A stretch of 64,000 nt of DNA from Polyangium sp. 15x6 (GTDB lineage: Bacteria; Myxococcota_A; Polyangia; Polyangiales; Polyangiaceae): assembly GCF_029960785.1 (NCBI RefSeq), contig NZ_JASBQE010000038.1:1-64000 (forward strand), given 5' to 3'. Within the stretch, counting starts at the first letter, position 1; each line of letters begins with the position of its first letter. Positions 17,823 through 27,602 of the stretch are shown here, in pieces. Below the pieces are notes generated by a model, which had not been told where the DNA came from, did not search any database, and worked only from the letters and a program-made list of their open reading frames with translations. A program made the translations under genes and the position numbers.

Positions 17823-19430
17823 GTGCGTCTCGGAAAGCGGCTAGAGGCCGCCGTACACAAGAATCCCCTCGGTTCCGCTCTGGCGATCGTCGCGCTGGCC
17901 GCGTCCCTCTACGTGATCGCCTACCCGTTCACGGCCGCGCGGTACGCGCCGATGACGGATCTCCCGTTCCACGCCGCGCAGACCGGCGCGCTGCGGCATT
18001 TCTTCGATCCGAGCTACCACCTGCGGGATCAGTTCGAGCTGCACCCGCTCGCGGTCCCGTACATGTCCTCGTACGTGCTCGGCGCGCTCTTCATGTTCCT
18101 CGTGCCCGCGTACGTGGCCGTGAAGATCGCGGCCGTGGCCATGCTCGCGCTCCTGCCCGCGGGCCTCGCCGTGCTCTTTCACGGCATGAAGAAGAGCCCG
18201 CTCCTCGGCCTCGCAGGCCTGCCGTTCGCGTGGAGCCACCTCACGCACTGGGGCTTCCTCAACTTCGTCGGCGCGCTCGGCCTCTTCGCGATGGCAGTCG
18301 GCGTGACGCTCCTCCTGCTCGACGCGCCCTCGCGGCGCCGGCAGATCACGCTCTCGGCCGTCCTCGTCCTGCTCTTCTTCACGCACGTCTTCCGCTTCCC
18401 GTTCGCCGCCCTTGGCGTCGTCGCCGCGGCCGTCGTGATGTACCCGGCGACGCGGCGCTTCCGGCCGATCCTCGCGCCGCTGGCTCTGCCGCTCGCGCTC
18501 TTCGCCGTGTGGACACGCGTCCGGCCCGCGGCCATCGGCGGGCCCATCGACCTCTCGCACTTCGATACCCACCGTCTCGACGAGATCCGCCCGCTCCTCT
18601 TCGAAGGCGGCTTCCACGATGCGAACGAGGCCGCGGCGATCGTCACGAATTACCGCACCGTGGGGCTCGTCGCGCTCATCTCGCTCGTCGCGTTCGCGCT
18701 CTCGGGCCGCGCGAACACCTGGAACCGCCGCGCCTGGTCCTTCGCCCTCGGCAGCCACGTCCTCGCCCTCGGCTGCGCGGGCGCGTTCCTCCTGTCGTTC
18801 CTGGTGCTGCCGATGCAGCAGGGCGTCTGGTGGTACGTCTACCCGCGCGAGGCCACGGCGCTCGCGTTCCTCGCGCTCGCCGTCCTGCCCGATCTGCCCC
18901 GCGCGCCCCTGCTCCGCGCCCCGCTCGTCCTCGCGCTCGCCCTCGCGCCGATCGGCCTCTCGCGCGCCATCGCCACGAATTACCGCGTCTTCGATCGGGC
19001 GACCGAGGACTTCCACCGCATCGTCGAAGACATCCCGCGCGCCCCGCGCCTCATGTATCTCGTCTTCGATCACGGGGGCTCGACCAAGAAAAACACCCCT
19101 TTCATCCATTTGCCGGCCTACGTGCAGGCGGAGAAGGGCGGCTGGCTCAGCTTCCATTTCGCCGTCTTCGGCGCCTCGCCGTTCGTGTATCGGAGCCGCG
19201 CCGAGCCCTCGGCCGTCATCCCGCCGCACGTCCCCACGCGATGGGAATGGACGCCGCACAAGTTTCGGCCTCTCCAGAATGGTAGGTTTTTCGATTGGTT
19301 CCTCGTTCGCAGCCGAACTTCGCCGGACGGCATGTTTCGCGAGGATCCCACGATTGTCCCGGTGAATCACGTCGGCACGTGGTGGCTCTACCGACGGAAA
19401 TCCGCCCAGGGCCCGCTCGATCGCCCGTGA
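17823..19430 (+). CDS. Polytopic membrane protein, GT-C-like
   Basis: 535 residues from a GTG. About ten hydrophobic helices cover residues 20-380. The first loop contains MTDLPFHAAQTGALRHF, which is like the D/E-x-H loop of GT-C glycosyltransferases and related membrane proteins. The C-terminal about 150 residues are soluble, predicted periplasmic. A TAACTT hexamer lies 9 bp before the GTG with no Shine-Dalgarno sequence, so the message may be leaderless. It diverges from the glycosyltransferase gene at 15508-17766. No catalytic assignment can be made. Confidence 0.6.
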   Translation: MRLGKRLEAAVHKNPLGSALAIVALAASLYVIAYPFTAARYAPMTDLPFHAAQTGALRHFFDPSYHLRDQFELHPLAVPYMSSYVLGALFMFLVPAYVAVKIAAVAMLALLPAGLAVLFHGMKKSPLLGLAGLPFAWSHLTHWGFLNFVGALGLFAMAVGVTLLLLDAPSRRRQITLSAVLVLLFFTHVFRFPFAALGVVAAAVVMYPATRRFRPILAPLALPLALFAVWTRVRPAAIGGPIDLSHFDTHRLDEIRPLLFEGGFHDANEAAAIVTNYRTVGLVALISLVAFALSGRANTWNRRAWSFALGSHVLALGCAGAFLLSFLVLPMQQGVWWYVYPREATALAFLALAVLPDLPRAPLLRAPLVLALALAPIGLSRAIATNYRVFDRATEDFHRIVEDIPRAPRLMYLVFDHGGSTKKNTPFIHLPAYVQAEKGGWLSFHFAVFGASPFVYRSRAEPSAVIPPHVPTRWEWTPHKFRPLQNGRFFDWFLVRSRTSPDGMFREDPTIVPVNHVGTWWLYRRKSAQGPLDRP

Positions 19431-19449
19431 TCCGGCCGCCATCGCTTCC

Positions 19450-19477
19450 TTGCGTCTCTGACGCCAGGGGCTAGGCT
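19450..19477 (+). promoter_or_regulatory. Predicted sigma-70-type promoter of the PAS-GAF kinase gene
   Basis: TTGCGT (19450-19455), a 16-bp spacer and TAGGCT (19472-19477). The ATG follows 8 bp later, at about the expected transcription start, and no ribosome site is present, so a leaderless message is predicted. Confidence 0.45.
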
Positions 19478-19485
19478 GCGCGATC

Positions 19486-21324
19486 ATGGCGGCAATGATG
19501 CGAAGTGCCCCGAGGGATCGCGAGGCCCGGCAGGAGCACGCGCCGGCTTCCGGGGCACGCGCCGAGCTGACCAGGTACACGCCGGAGGAGTCGGCGGCAT
19601 CTCCGGAGCAAGGGATGTCCAACGCCGAGCAGCTTCGGACGCTCATCGAGGCCTCGCCCGATCCCATTTTCATGAAGGATGGCGAGGGCCGCTGGCTGCA
19701 GGTCAATCGCGCCGGGCTCGAAGTCTTCGGCCTCGAAGGCGTCGATTACCAGAACAAGAGCGAGGCCGAGCTCTCGGCGTTCACGCCCTTCTATCGCGAA
19801 GCCTTGCTCGTCTGCCCGGATACCGACAGCGTCGCCTGGGACGCGGGCAAGCTCTCCCGCGTCGAGGAGAACGTGCCGCGGCCCGATGGGTCGATCCGGA
19901 CGTACGATGTCTACAAGGTCCCGCTCTTTTATCCGGACGGCCGGCGCCGCGGACTCGTCGTGCTCGGCCGCGACATCACGGACAGGCGGCGCGCCGAGGA
20001 AGAGCGCGATCGGCTCCTCGAAAAAGAGCAGGCCGCCCGCGCGGCCGCCGAGCGCGCCGAGCGAAGGAGCGCATTCCTCGCCGAGACGACGCGTATCCTC
20101 TCGGGCACGCTCGATTACGAGGATACGGCGACCCGGCTCGCGCATCTTTGTGTCCCGTTCGCCGCCGATTGGTGCGCCGTGTGGACCGTCGACGGCCAGG
20201 GCGGCGTGCACCTCGGCGCCCTCGCCCACGTCGATCCGGCGCGCGAGGCCCTCGCCAAACCCGGCTCCATCCGCGTCGAGCCCGATTTGCCGGGCGGCGT
20301 CTCCCACGTCGTCCGCTTCGGCCAGCCGCTGCTCTGCCCCGCGGTCCCCGACACCACGGACGCGCGTCTCGCCGCGCTCGGGACGCGGGATCCGAGCTGC
20401 GAGGCGCTCGTCCGCGCGCTCGGCCTCTCCTCGTACGTCGCCGTGCCGCTCGTCGCGCGCGGCCGCACGCTCGGCGCGATCACCCTGGCCCGCATGCCCG
20501 GCTCCTCGCCGGCCTGCGCGGCCGACCTCACGCTCGCCGAGGACCTCGGCCACCACGCGGCGCTCGCGCTCGCGAATGCGCGCCTTTACGAGGAGTCGCA
20601 GGAGGCCATCCGCGCGCGCGACGAGTTCTTGTCGATCGCCTCGCACGAGCTACGCACGCCTTGCACCTCGCTCCGGCTCGGCATCGAGGCGCTCCTCCGG
20701 CATGCGCGCGCGGGCAAGCTCGATCGAATGCCCGCGCCGCTGATCGAGCGCCTGCTCGAGACGAGCGATCGACAAAGCAAGCACCTGCTGCACCTCATCG
20801 ACCGGCTGCTCGACGTCTCGCGCCTCGAAGCCGGCCACCTCGATCTGGAGCTCGAAGAGGTGGATCTCGCGGCCCTGACGCGCGAGGCGGCCGGCGAGCT
20901 GCGCGAGGAGATCGCGCGCACGGGCGGCTCGCTCGTCGTCGAGGCGGAGCGCCCGGTGCGGGGCATGTGGGATCGGGCGAGGCTGCGCCAGGTCGTGACG
21001 AACCTGCTCGGCAATGCGCTCAAGTACGGCGCCGGCAAGCCCGTCCGCGTGCGGGCCTCGGGCGACGATTCGCAGGCGTGGCTCTGCGTCGAGGATCGCG
21101 GGATCGGCATCCCCGAGGACCGGCAGGCGCACATCTTCGACCGATTCGAGCGCGCGGTCTCGTCCCGCCATTACGGCGGCCTCGGCCTCGGCCTCTACAT
21201 CGTGCGCCAGATCGTCGAGGCCCACGGCGGCGCCATCTCGCTCGCGAGCCTGCCCGGCGAGGGATCGACCTTCACCGTCACGCTCCCGAAGAGCCGCGCC
21301 GCCGTGACCGCGCGCGCGTCCTGA
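19486..21324 (+). CDS. PAS-GAF sensor histidine kinase
   Basis: 612 residues, cytoplasmic. Domains in order: a PAS domain (about 45-170, DPIFMKDGEGRWLQVN to LGRDITDRRRAEEER), a short coiled coil, a GAF domain (about 195-365), HisKA with the phospho-acceptor His in SIASHELRTPCTSLRLGI, and HATPase with LLGNALKYG, DRGIGIPED and GGLGLGLYIV. It autophosphorylates in response to a PAS/GAF-sensed signal that cannot be identified. No response regulator is adjacent, as is common for orphan kinases in myxobacteria. It is followed by a hairpin and then a Ser/Thr kinase gene. Confidence 0.92.
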   Translation: MAAMMRSAPRDREARQEHAPASGARAELTRYTPEESAASPEQGMSNAEQLRTLIEASPDPIFMKDGEGRWLQVNRAGLEVFGLEGVDYQNKSEAELSAFTPFYREALLVCPDTDSVAWDAGKLSRVEENVPRPDGSIRTYDVYKVPLFYPDGRRRGLVVLGRDITDRRRAEEERDRLLEKEQAARAAAERAERRSAFLAETTRILSGTLDYEDTATRLAHLCVPFAADWCAVWTVDGQGGVHLGALAHVDPAREALAKPGSIRVEPDLPGGVSHVVRFGQPLLCPAVPDTTDARLAALGTRDPSCEALVRALGLSSYVAVPLVARGRTLGAITLARMPGSSPACAADLTLAEDLGHHAALALANARLYEESQEAIRARDEFLSIASHELRTPCTSLRLGIEALLRHARAGKLDRMPAPLIERLLETSDRQSKHLLHLIDRLLDVSRLEAGHLDLELEEVDLAALTREAAGELREEIARTGGSLVVEAERPVRGMWDRARLRQVVTNLLGNALKYGAGKPVRVRASGDDSQAWLCVEDRGIGIPEDRQAHIFDRFERAVSSRHYGGLGLGLYIVRQIVEAHGGAISLASLPGEGSTFTVTLPKSRAAVTARAS

Positions 21325-21349
21325 CCGATTCCGTTTTTTCAGAACGAAA

Positions 21350-21376
21350 AGCGGTGCGCATACCGCTCCTTTCTTG
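21350..21376 (+). terminator. Possible weak Rho-independent terminator
   Basis: A hairpin with a 6-bp stem (AGCGGT / ACCGCT) and a 6-base loop, followed by CCTTTCTTG. It separates the histidine kinase from the kinase-AAA gene. The stem is short and the T-run imperfect. Confidence 0.4.
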
Positions 21377-21405
21377 ATCTTGTCGTCTTGTCCCGAGAGC
21401 GGTAC

Positions 21406-24400
21406 ATGTGCCGCGGAATGCGGCTCTCCGCGGGGGACCTGGTCGACGATAGGTTCGTGATCGAGCGGGTCGCAGGCTCCGGGGGCATGGGCACGGTCTA
21501 CCGGGCGCTCGATCGACACACAGGGCTCCGGGTCGCGCTCAAGCTGGTGCACGACGAGGACGCCGAGATGGCGCGGCGCATCGATCACGAGGCGCGGAGC
21601 CTCGCCGGGCTCCGCCACCCGCACGTGGTCCGCTACGTCTCGCATGGCTCGATGGGCCTCGGCGGGCGCTGGCTCGCCATGGAATGGCTCGAAGGCGAGG
21701 ACCTCGCGGCGCGCCTCACCCGCGGGCCGCTGCCGCTCGCGGATGCCATCACGCTCGGCGCGCGCGTGGCGCGGGCGCTCGAGGCCGCGCACCACCACGG
21801 CGTCATCCACCGCGACATCAAGCCGAGCAACCTGCTGCTCCTCGGCTCCTCGGTCGAGGAAGTCCGATTGATCGATTTCGGCATTGCGCAGAGGGTGACC
21901 ACGTCGCGGCGGGTCACGGATTCCGGGGCGGCGATCGGCACGCCGGGGTACATGGCCCCCGAGCAGGCGCGCGGCGACCGGGCCCGGGTCGATGGTCGCG
22001 CCGATCTGTTCTCGCTCGGCGCCGTGCTGTTCGAGTGCGTGACGGGGCGGCCCGCGTTCGAGGGCACGCACGTGATGGCCTTGCTCGCGAGGCTGCTCTT
22101 CGAGGAGGCGCCGCGCCTCAAGGACCTCCGGCCCGAGGCGCCCCGCGCGCTCGACGAGCTCGTCGCGAGCCTGCTCGCCAAGGACCCGGACGAGAGGCCC
22201 CACGACGCGGGCGCCGTGGCGCGCGCCCTCGAATCGATGGACGCGGGGCGCGCCTCGCTGCGCCCGCCGCCCGGACGCGCGGATCTCGGGCACACGGAGA
22301 GGCGGCTCTTCTCCATCGTCGCGGCCCTGCCCCACGCGCCGGAGGTGGTCCCGTACGTCGAGACCGAGGAGCGGGCGCACATTCGCGTCACCGCGATCGA
22401 GCACGCCGTGCGCCCATTCGGCGCGCATGCTTCGGCGCTCGCGAACGGCGCGCTCTTCGTCACCCTCTCCGGCGAAGGAAGCGCGAGCGACCTCGCCATA
22501 CGCGCCGCGCGCGCCGCCCTGGCGCTCCGTCCGCTCTTGCCCCCGAGCGCGATCGCCCTCGTCACGGGCCTCGGCGAGGCCGACGGGAGAGCCCCGATCG
22601 GCATGGTCGCCGATCGCGCCGTCGTGCTCCTGAAGGACGGCGAGCGCCATCCGCATGGCTCGGTGCTCATGGACGAGGTGACGGCGGCGCTGCTCGACGG
22701 CCGGTTCGCCGTGGCGCTCTCGTCGGGTGATTTCGTCCTCGAAGGCGAACGCGAGGCCCCGGAGGACGCGCGCACGCTCCTCGGGCGCCCGAGCCCTTAC
22801 ATCGGCCGCGATCGCGAGCTCCGGATGGTCGAGGAGCTCGTGCACGCGAGCTTCGAGGAGGGCAGCGCGCGGGCCGTGCTCGTGGTCGGCGCGGCGGGCA
22901 TGGGGAAATCACGCCTGCGCCGCGAGATCGAAATGCGCATTGCCGCCGCCTGGCCGGACGCCATCGTCGAGATTGGCCAAGGCGACCTCCTCGGGCGGGG
23001 TTCGCCGTTCGCGGTCATCGCCGCGGCATTGCAACGCACGGCCCGCATCACGTCCGGCGAGCCCTTCGCCGTGCGCCGCCAGAAGCTCGAAGACACGTTC
23101 GGCGAGCACCTCGCGCCCGATCGGCAGAGGCACGTCCTCGAATTCCTCGGCGAGATGGTGGGCATTCCCTACCCCGACGACCAGAGCCCCAAGCTCCGGG
23201 CCGCGCGGCAGAGCGCGGCGCTCATGGCCGATCGCATTCGCGAGGCGTACCTCGACCTCCTCGCGGCCGAGCTCTCGGCCCGGCCGCGCCTCCTCGTGCT
23301 CGAGGACTTGCAATGGGGGGACGCAGCCTCGATCAAGCTCGTCGACGCCGCGCTCCGCGCCCTGGAACATCGCCCTTTCGCGGTGCTCGCGCTCGGGCGG
23401 CCCGAGGTGCGGCAGAGTTTTCCGCGGCTGTGGGAGCAACGAGAGCTGCAGGAGATTCGCCTCGGCGCGCTCGCGGGCCGCGCGGCGGCCGAGCTCGTAC
23501 GGCATTACGTGGGCGAGCGCATCTCGTCCGAGGAGCTCGACCGCGTCGTCGCGCGGGCCGGCGGCAATGCGTTTTACCTGGAGGAGCTCGTGCGCGCCGT
23601 GGCCGAGGGCCGCGGCGGCGAGGTGCCCGAGACCGCGCTCGGCCTCGTCGAATCGCGCCTCGCCGCGCTCGTCCCCGAAGAACGGCGCCTCCTGCGCGTC
23701 GCCAGCGTCTTCGGCGAGGCTTTCTGGGCGGACGGCCTCGCCGCGGTCGCCGACGAACCCGTCGAATCCGTCACCACCGTGCTCGCCTCGCTCGAAGCAC
23801 GCGAGCTCGCGTTCCGCCGGAAAACGAGCCGTTTTTCGGGGCGCACCGAATACGCGTTCCGGCACTCCCTCATCCAGGAGGGATCTTATGCGACGTTGAC
23901 GGAGCGCGATCGCGCCCTCGCGCACGCGCGGGCCGGCGCGTGGCTCCTCTCGGCCGGGGAGAACGATCCCAAGGTCCTCGCCGAGCATTTCGGCCGCGCC
24001 GGCGACGCGGGTCGGGCCATCGGGTATTACGTGCGGGCGGCAGAGCAATCCCTCGCCGCGGGCGACACCGAGGCCGCGGTCTCGCTCGCCGACGCGGCGC
24101 TCGGGCTCGGCGCCACCGGCACGGACGCGGCCGTGCTCCGGGCCATCCAGAGCGAGGCCTGGACCTGGAGCTGCCAGTACGTCCGGGCGCACGAGGCGGC
24201 GCAGGTCGCGCTCTTCCTCGCCGAGCCCGGCAGCCTCAGCCACGCGCGCGCGCTCGGCGGCGTCATCAGCAATGGCCTCATGCTCCGCCGCTTCGACGTC
24301 ATCGGCGAGGCCATGGACGACCTCCTCCGCGTCGAGCCCCATCCCGAGGCGATCCCCGCGCTCGCCTGGGCCTTCGCGATGGCCGTGAACACGCTGCTCC

Positions 24401-25287
24401 TCACGGGCCAGCACGGCGCGGCCGAGCTTTACCTGCGCCGCATGGAGCACTTCTCGATCGGCCTCGCGATCGAGAATCCTTCGGTCATGGCGTGGCTCGC
24501 GCACGCGCAAGGGTACTGGGCGCACCACGTCGAGCAGGACTTGTGGAACGCGCTCGAACTCCACCGCCTGAGCGTGATCGGCTTCCGCGAGGCCGGCGAT
24601 CTGCGCTACTTTCCCAACGCCGAGATGCACGTGGGCTCGATTCTCCTCGCGCTCGGCGCATTCGAGGAGGCGAGAGCGATCGTCGAGCGCGCGCTCGCCG
24701 CGTCGTCGCCCGGGAGCCAAGCGACCTTGATGGGCCGGTGCGTGCTCGCGTGGATCGCCCTCGATCAGGGCGCGCTCGCGGAGGGCATTCGCCTCGGCGA
24801 GGCCGTGGTGAACGAGGCGGACGCGCTCGACGAGGGCGTGATGGGCCTGCATGCGCGCCTTTCGATCCTCGAAGCGCGCGTCGCGGGCGGGGATCTCGAC
24901 GGCGTCGAGGCGGCGCTCGCGGCGTACGAGCCGGCCGTGAAGGGCATACCCGTCGCGGAGCTCTGGCACGCGAACGTCCGCGCCGCGGTACGCCTGGCCG
25001 CAGAAAGGGCCGACGAGGCGCGGGGCCTCTGCGTGGAGGCGCTTTCGCGCGGCGAGGTGCCCGAGGGGATGGATCACCGCCGGCGCGTCGCGCTCGCGGT
25101 CGTCCTGGCGCAGGCGCTCGACACGCTCGGGCGGCGGGACGAGGCCCGCGCCTTGCTCCTCCGCATGCGACGAGAGACCGAGGCGCGGGCCGAGAAGATC
25201 GCCGATCGGGGGCTCCGCGAGAGTTATCTTTTCCGCGTGCCGGTGCATGCGCGGATGTGGGCGCTGCTCGAATCTTTGCCCGCCTAA
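21406..25287 (+). CDS. Ser/Thr protein kinase fused to an AAA ATPase and TPR-like region
   Basis: 1293 residues from the ATG at 21406; a TTG at 21388 and an ATG at 21418 are alternatives. Residues 1-280 are a Hanks-type kinase: glycine loop GSGGMGTVY, the catalytic loop with HRDIKPSN near 135, DFG near 156 and GTPGYMAPEQ. Residues about 290-450 look like a degenerate class III cyclase fold without clear metal-binding Asp residues. An AAA_16-type ATPase follows, with Walker A GAAGMGKSR near 495 and a Walker B-like LVLEDLQWGD. The last about 450 residues are TPR-like helices. The order matches large myxobacterial signalling ATPases. A paralogue lies at 61580. The 3' end overlaps the convergent cytochrome gene by 4 bp. 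Confidence 0.92.
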   Translation: MCRGMRLSAGDLVDDRFVIERVAGSGGMGTVYRALDRHTGLRVALKLVHDEDAEMARRIDHEARSLAGLRHPHVVRYVSHGSMGLGGRWLAMEWLEGEDLAARLTRGPLPLADAITLGARVARALEAAHHHGVIHRDIKPSNLLLLGSSVEEVRLIDFGIAQRVTTSRRVTDSGAAIGTPGYMAPEQARGDRARVDGRADLFSLGAVLFECVTGRPAFEGTHVMALLARLLFEEAPRLKDLRPEAPRALDELVASLLAKDPDERPHDAGAVARALESMDAGRASLRPPPGRADLGHTERRLFSIVAALPHAPEVVPYVETEERAHIRVTAIEHAVRPFGAHASALANGALFVTLSGEGSASDLAIRAARAALALRPLLPPSAIALVTGLGEADGRAPIGMVADRAVVLLKDGERHPHGSVLMDEVTAALLDGRFAVALSSGDFVLEGEREAPEDARTLLGRPSPYIGRDRELRMVEELVHASFEEGSARAVLVVGAAGMGKSRLRREIEMRIAAAWPDAIVEIGQGDLLGRGSPFAVIAAALQRTARITSGEPFAVRRQKLEDTFGEHLAPDRQRHVLEFLGEMVGIPYPDDQSPKLRAARQSAALMADRIREAYLDLLAAELSARPRLLVLEDLQWGDAASIKLVDAALRALEHRPFAVLALGRPEVRQSFPRLWEQRELQEIRLGALAGRAAAELVRHYVGERISSEELDRVVARAGGNAFYLEELVRAVAEGRGGEVPETALGLVESRLAALVPEERRLLRVASVFGEAFWADGLAAVADEPVESVTTVLASLEARELAFRRKTSRFSGRTEYAFRHSLIQEGSYATLTERDRALAHARAGAWLLSAGENDPKVLAEHFGRAGDAGRAIGYYVRAAEQSLAAGDTEAAVSLADAALGLGATGTDAAVLRAIQSEAWTWSCQYVRAHEAAQVALFLAEPGSLSHARALGGVISNGLMLRRFDVIGEAMDDLLRVEPHPEAIPALAWAFAMAVNTLLLTGQHGAAELYLRRMEHFSIGLAIENPSVMAWLAHAQGYWAHHVEQDLWNALELHRLSVIGFREAGDLRYFPNAEMHVGSILLALGAFEEARAIVERALAASSPGSQATLMGRCVLAWIALDQGALAEGIRLGEAVVNEADALDEGVMGLHARLSILEARVAGGDLDGVEAALAAYEPAVKGIPVAELWHANVRAAVRLAAERADEARGLCVEALSRGEVPEGMDHRRRVALAVVLAQALDTLGRRDEARALLLRMRRETEARAEKIADRGLRESYLFRVPVHARMWALLESLPA

Positions 25288-27497
25288 CGCCGCATTCGAA
25301 GCGGATGCACGTGCACCGGGCTCCGCTCGAGCGCGCATCCAGGCACGTCGCGGCTGCATTTCGCCTTCACCCGCGGGATCACGTCCGCGGGCCGCACCTT
25401 CTGCCACGCCTCCCACGCCGCCGAGACCTCGGCCTCGGGCGCCGACAGCGCCGACAGCGAGAGCGCCTGCACGCGCAAAAGATCGTGATCCCGCGGCTGG
25501 ACCACGAGCCCTCGCCGCGCCGCCGAAAGCGCGCCCCGCGCATCGGCCGCGCTCCCCCGCGCGACGGCGAGCATCACCCACGCCGCGTCGTCGCCCGGCG
25601 CGCGCTCGGCCGCCTCGGCGAGCGGCGGCGCCGCCTTCTCGAATCGCCACACCTGCGAGAGCGCCTCGCCGCGCAGATACGGAATCGCCGGGTGATCCGG
25701 CGCGAGCGGCGTGAGCTTGTCGAGCCAAACCATCGCCTCGTCCACGCGCCCTTGCCGGCTCGCGAGCAAGGCGAGCGCCGCCATCACCACCGCCTTCGGC
25801 CTCGCCTCGCCCGCGGCCTCTGCCTCCGCGAGCGCCGCGACCAGGCTCGGCCCGGCCTCGTCACGCCGCTCCTGGAGCGCCCCGATCATCCCGAGCCCGT
25901 GATCGTGAAGCCTCCGCCACGTCGGCTTGCCCGCCTTCTCCGGCTTCCGCCCGGCCGATCCCGGCCCGATCCATGCTTCGGTCTCGGCCACCTTCGTCAC
26001 GGGCTCGGGCGTGCAGCCGTCGAGATCGAATCCCGCGCCGCGAAACGCCTTCCCGCGCTGGCTCTTCGACGCCTCGCACGCCGCGTGAAACACCGGCAAG
26101 CTGCGCGTCCGGTGCCGCAATCGCGCGATCACCCGGAGCGGGAACGCCACGCCGGCGGGTGTCTCGAGCCCGTATTCGACGACCTGCGCGCCCCGCGGCG
26201 GGATCGTGTGATTGAAGACCGGCGCCCGAAATTGCTCCGTCTGCCGTTCGAGCCGCGGTTTTCCATCGTCGCCGACCTGCAATGCGCGCAGCCGATGCGC
26301 CGTCGGATCGTCGCCCGTCGCCTCGTGGTCGAGCCCCGCTTCGGCCACGAGCGCGCCGCTCGCGTCGCGCACCTCGACCTCGACCCACGCATCCGCCGCG
26401 TCCATCGTCCCGCCCGGGAACCTGTGCCCCACACGCTCATTGCGCAGCGTCACCGCGAGCACGACCCGCTCGCCCGCCGCGAGGGGCGCCCCGTCGGCGG
26501 GCAACGTCCGATGCCCATCCGCGCCGATGACGGCGGCGATATCGATGGAGACGGATCCTTCGAGGAAAGCGCGCGTCTTCGCGAGGACGTCCGGATCCCT
26601 TCGCATCGCCGCGAGCCACGTATGCCCGCCGAGAAATGCGTGCGACGCGATCTTCCCGTCCTTCGCCACAGGATCGCCCCTGTCGGCGCGGATCCGCGGC
26701 ATGTGGCAGCCCCGGCAATCCTGCTCGGGCACCTCCTCGTCGAGCACGTGCACGCGCGAGCCGGCGAACACCGATTGTTGCCACGGCGTCATGTCGTCCT
26801 GCCCGATGAGGTGATGCGCGTTTCCAGTCCCCTCGTTCAAGAAGGCCCGATGGCAGCTCGCGCAGAGCGCTGTCGTCCGAAGCGCGGGGCTCGCGGCGCG
26901 GGCTTTATGCGCCGCGATGCTCCTCGGATCGCTCTGCGTGGGCATGGGGAACGGCTCGGCGGTGAGCGTATAACTCCCGTTTCCGTCGATGCGCGCCTCC
27001 TCGATGCCGTGGCACGTGCGGCACCCGATCCCGGCGTGGGCGCGGGTATCCGAGGGCTCGACGGCCTTGTCCATGGCGCCGTCGACGAGGAGGGAGATGT
27101 CGTGACAACCGCCGCAGAACTTGCTCTTCGCGTGGTCGACGTCGGCGCGGAACCGATCGACGGCGGCCCGGTAAACCGGGTTGTTGAACGAGGCGAACGC
27201 ATGCGCGCTGCCGCGGAAGGCCGCGGCGACGTCGGCGTGGCACCCCTCGCACTCGCTGCCATCCGCGAGCTCCTTGCCGCGGTGTTTTCCTTTCAGGACG
27301 GTCTCGGCCGGAGCGAGGTCGAGCTTGGATTGAGGCAAGGTGGCGAAGGTGCGGTCGCGGGCGGGATCGTCCGCGGGGGCGGCGGTCTTCGGGGGCGGAT
27401 CGGGGGTGCCGCTGGAAGGAGCGCAGGAAATCGCCAGGGCGAGCGACGAGAGGAGGACGGTGCCGAGGACGGCGCTCTTCCTGCGCATGGGAGGCAT
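25284..27497 (-). CDS. Five-heme c-type cytochrome lipoprotein with TPR-like C-terminus
   Basis: 737 residues from the ATG at 27497; a second ATG at 27488 is equally good. The signal peptide ends in a lipobox (LAISC). Five CxxCH heme-binding motifs occur in the first 250 residues: CEGCH, CGGCH, CRTCH, CASCH and CRGCH, with extra histidines that could be distal ligands. After a beta-rich middle (residues about 300-480) the last about 150 residues are helical repeats (VVMAALALLASRQGRVDEAM). The heme part resembles the cytochrome c554 / multiheme superfamily, so electron transfer or a redox reaction at the cell envelope is likely. The frame extends upstream but that part is antisense to the next gene and is not coding. 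Confidence 0.85.
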   Translation of the reverse strand: MPPMRRKSAVLGTVLLSSLALAISCAPSSGTPDPPPKTAAPADDPARDRTFATLPQSKLDLAPAETVLKGKHRGKELADGSECEGCHADVAAAFRGSAHAFASFNNPVYRAAVDRFRADVDHAKSKFCGGCHDISLLVDGAMDKAVEPSDTRAHAGIGCRTCHGIEEARIDGNGSYTLTAEPFPMPTQSDPRSIAAHKARAASPALRTTALCASCHRAFLNEGTGNAHHLIGQDDMTPWQQSVFAGSRVHVLDEEVPEQDCRGCHMPRIRADRGDPVAKDGKIASHAFLGGHTWLAAMRRDPDVLAKTRAFLEGSVSIDIAAVIGADGHRTLPADGAPLAAGERVVLAVTLRNERVGHRFPGGTMDAADAWVEVEVRDASGALVAEAGLDHEATGDDPTAHRLRALQVGDDGKPRLERQTEQFRAPVFNHTIPPRGAQVVEYGLETPAGVAFPLRVIARLRHRTRSLPVFHAACEASKSQRGKAFRGAGFDLDGCTPEPVTKVAETEAWIGPGSAGRKPEKAGKPTWRRLHDHGLGMIGALQERRDEAGPSLVAALAEAEAAGEARPKAVVMAALALLASRQGRVDEAMVWLDKLTPLAPDHPAIPYLRGEALSQVWRFEKAAPPLAEAAERAPGDDAAWVMLAVARGSAADARGALSAARRGLVVQPRDHDLLRVQALSLSALSAPEAEVSAAWEAWQKVRPADVIPRVKAKCSRDVPGCALERSPVHVHPLRMRR

Positions 27498-27602
27498 GCT
27501 CGCCGAGTTTTCGCGCGGGGGCAAGAGAGCAGGGGGCGGAAGGTGCGAGCCCCCCACGTATCGGGATTGCGCGCCGTACCTATCACCGATTATACTGGCG
27601 GA

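Noticed and set aside
22909-25728. Minus-strand frame of 939 codons across the kinase-AAA gene
   Set aside because: Shadow frame; codon pattern and composition are those of antisense GC-rich DNA.
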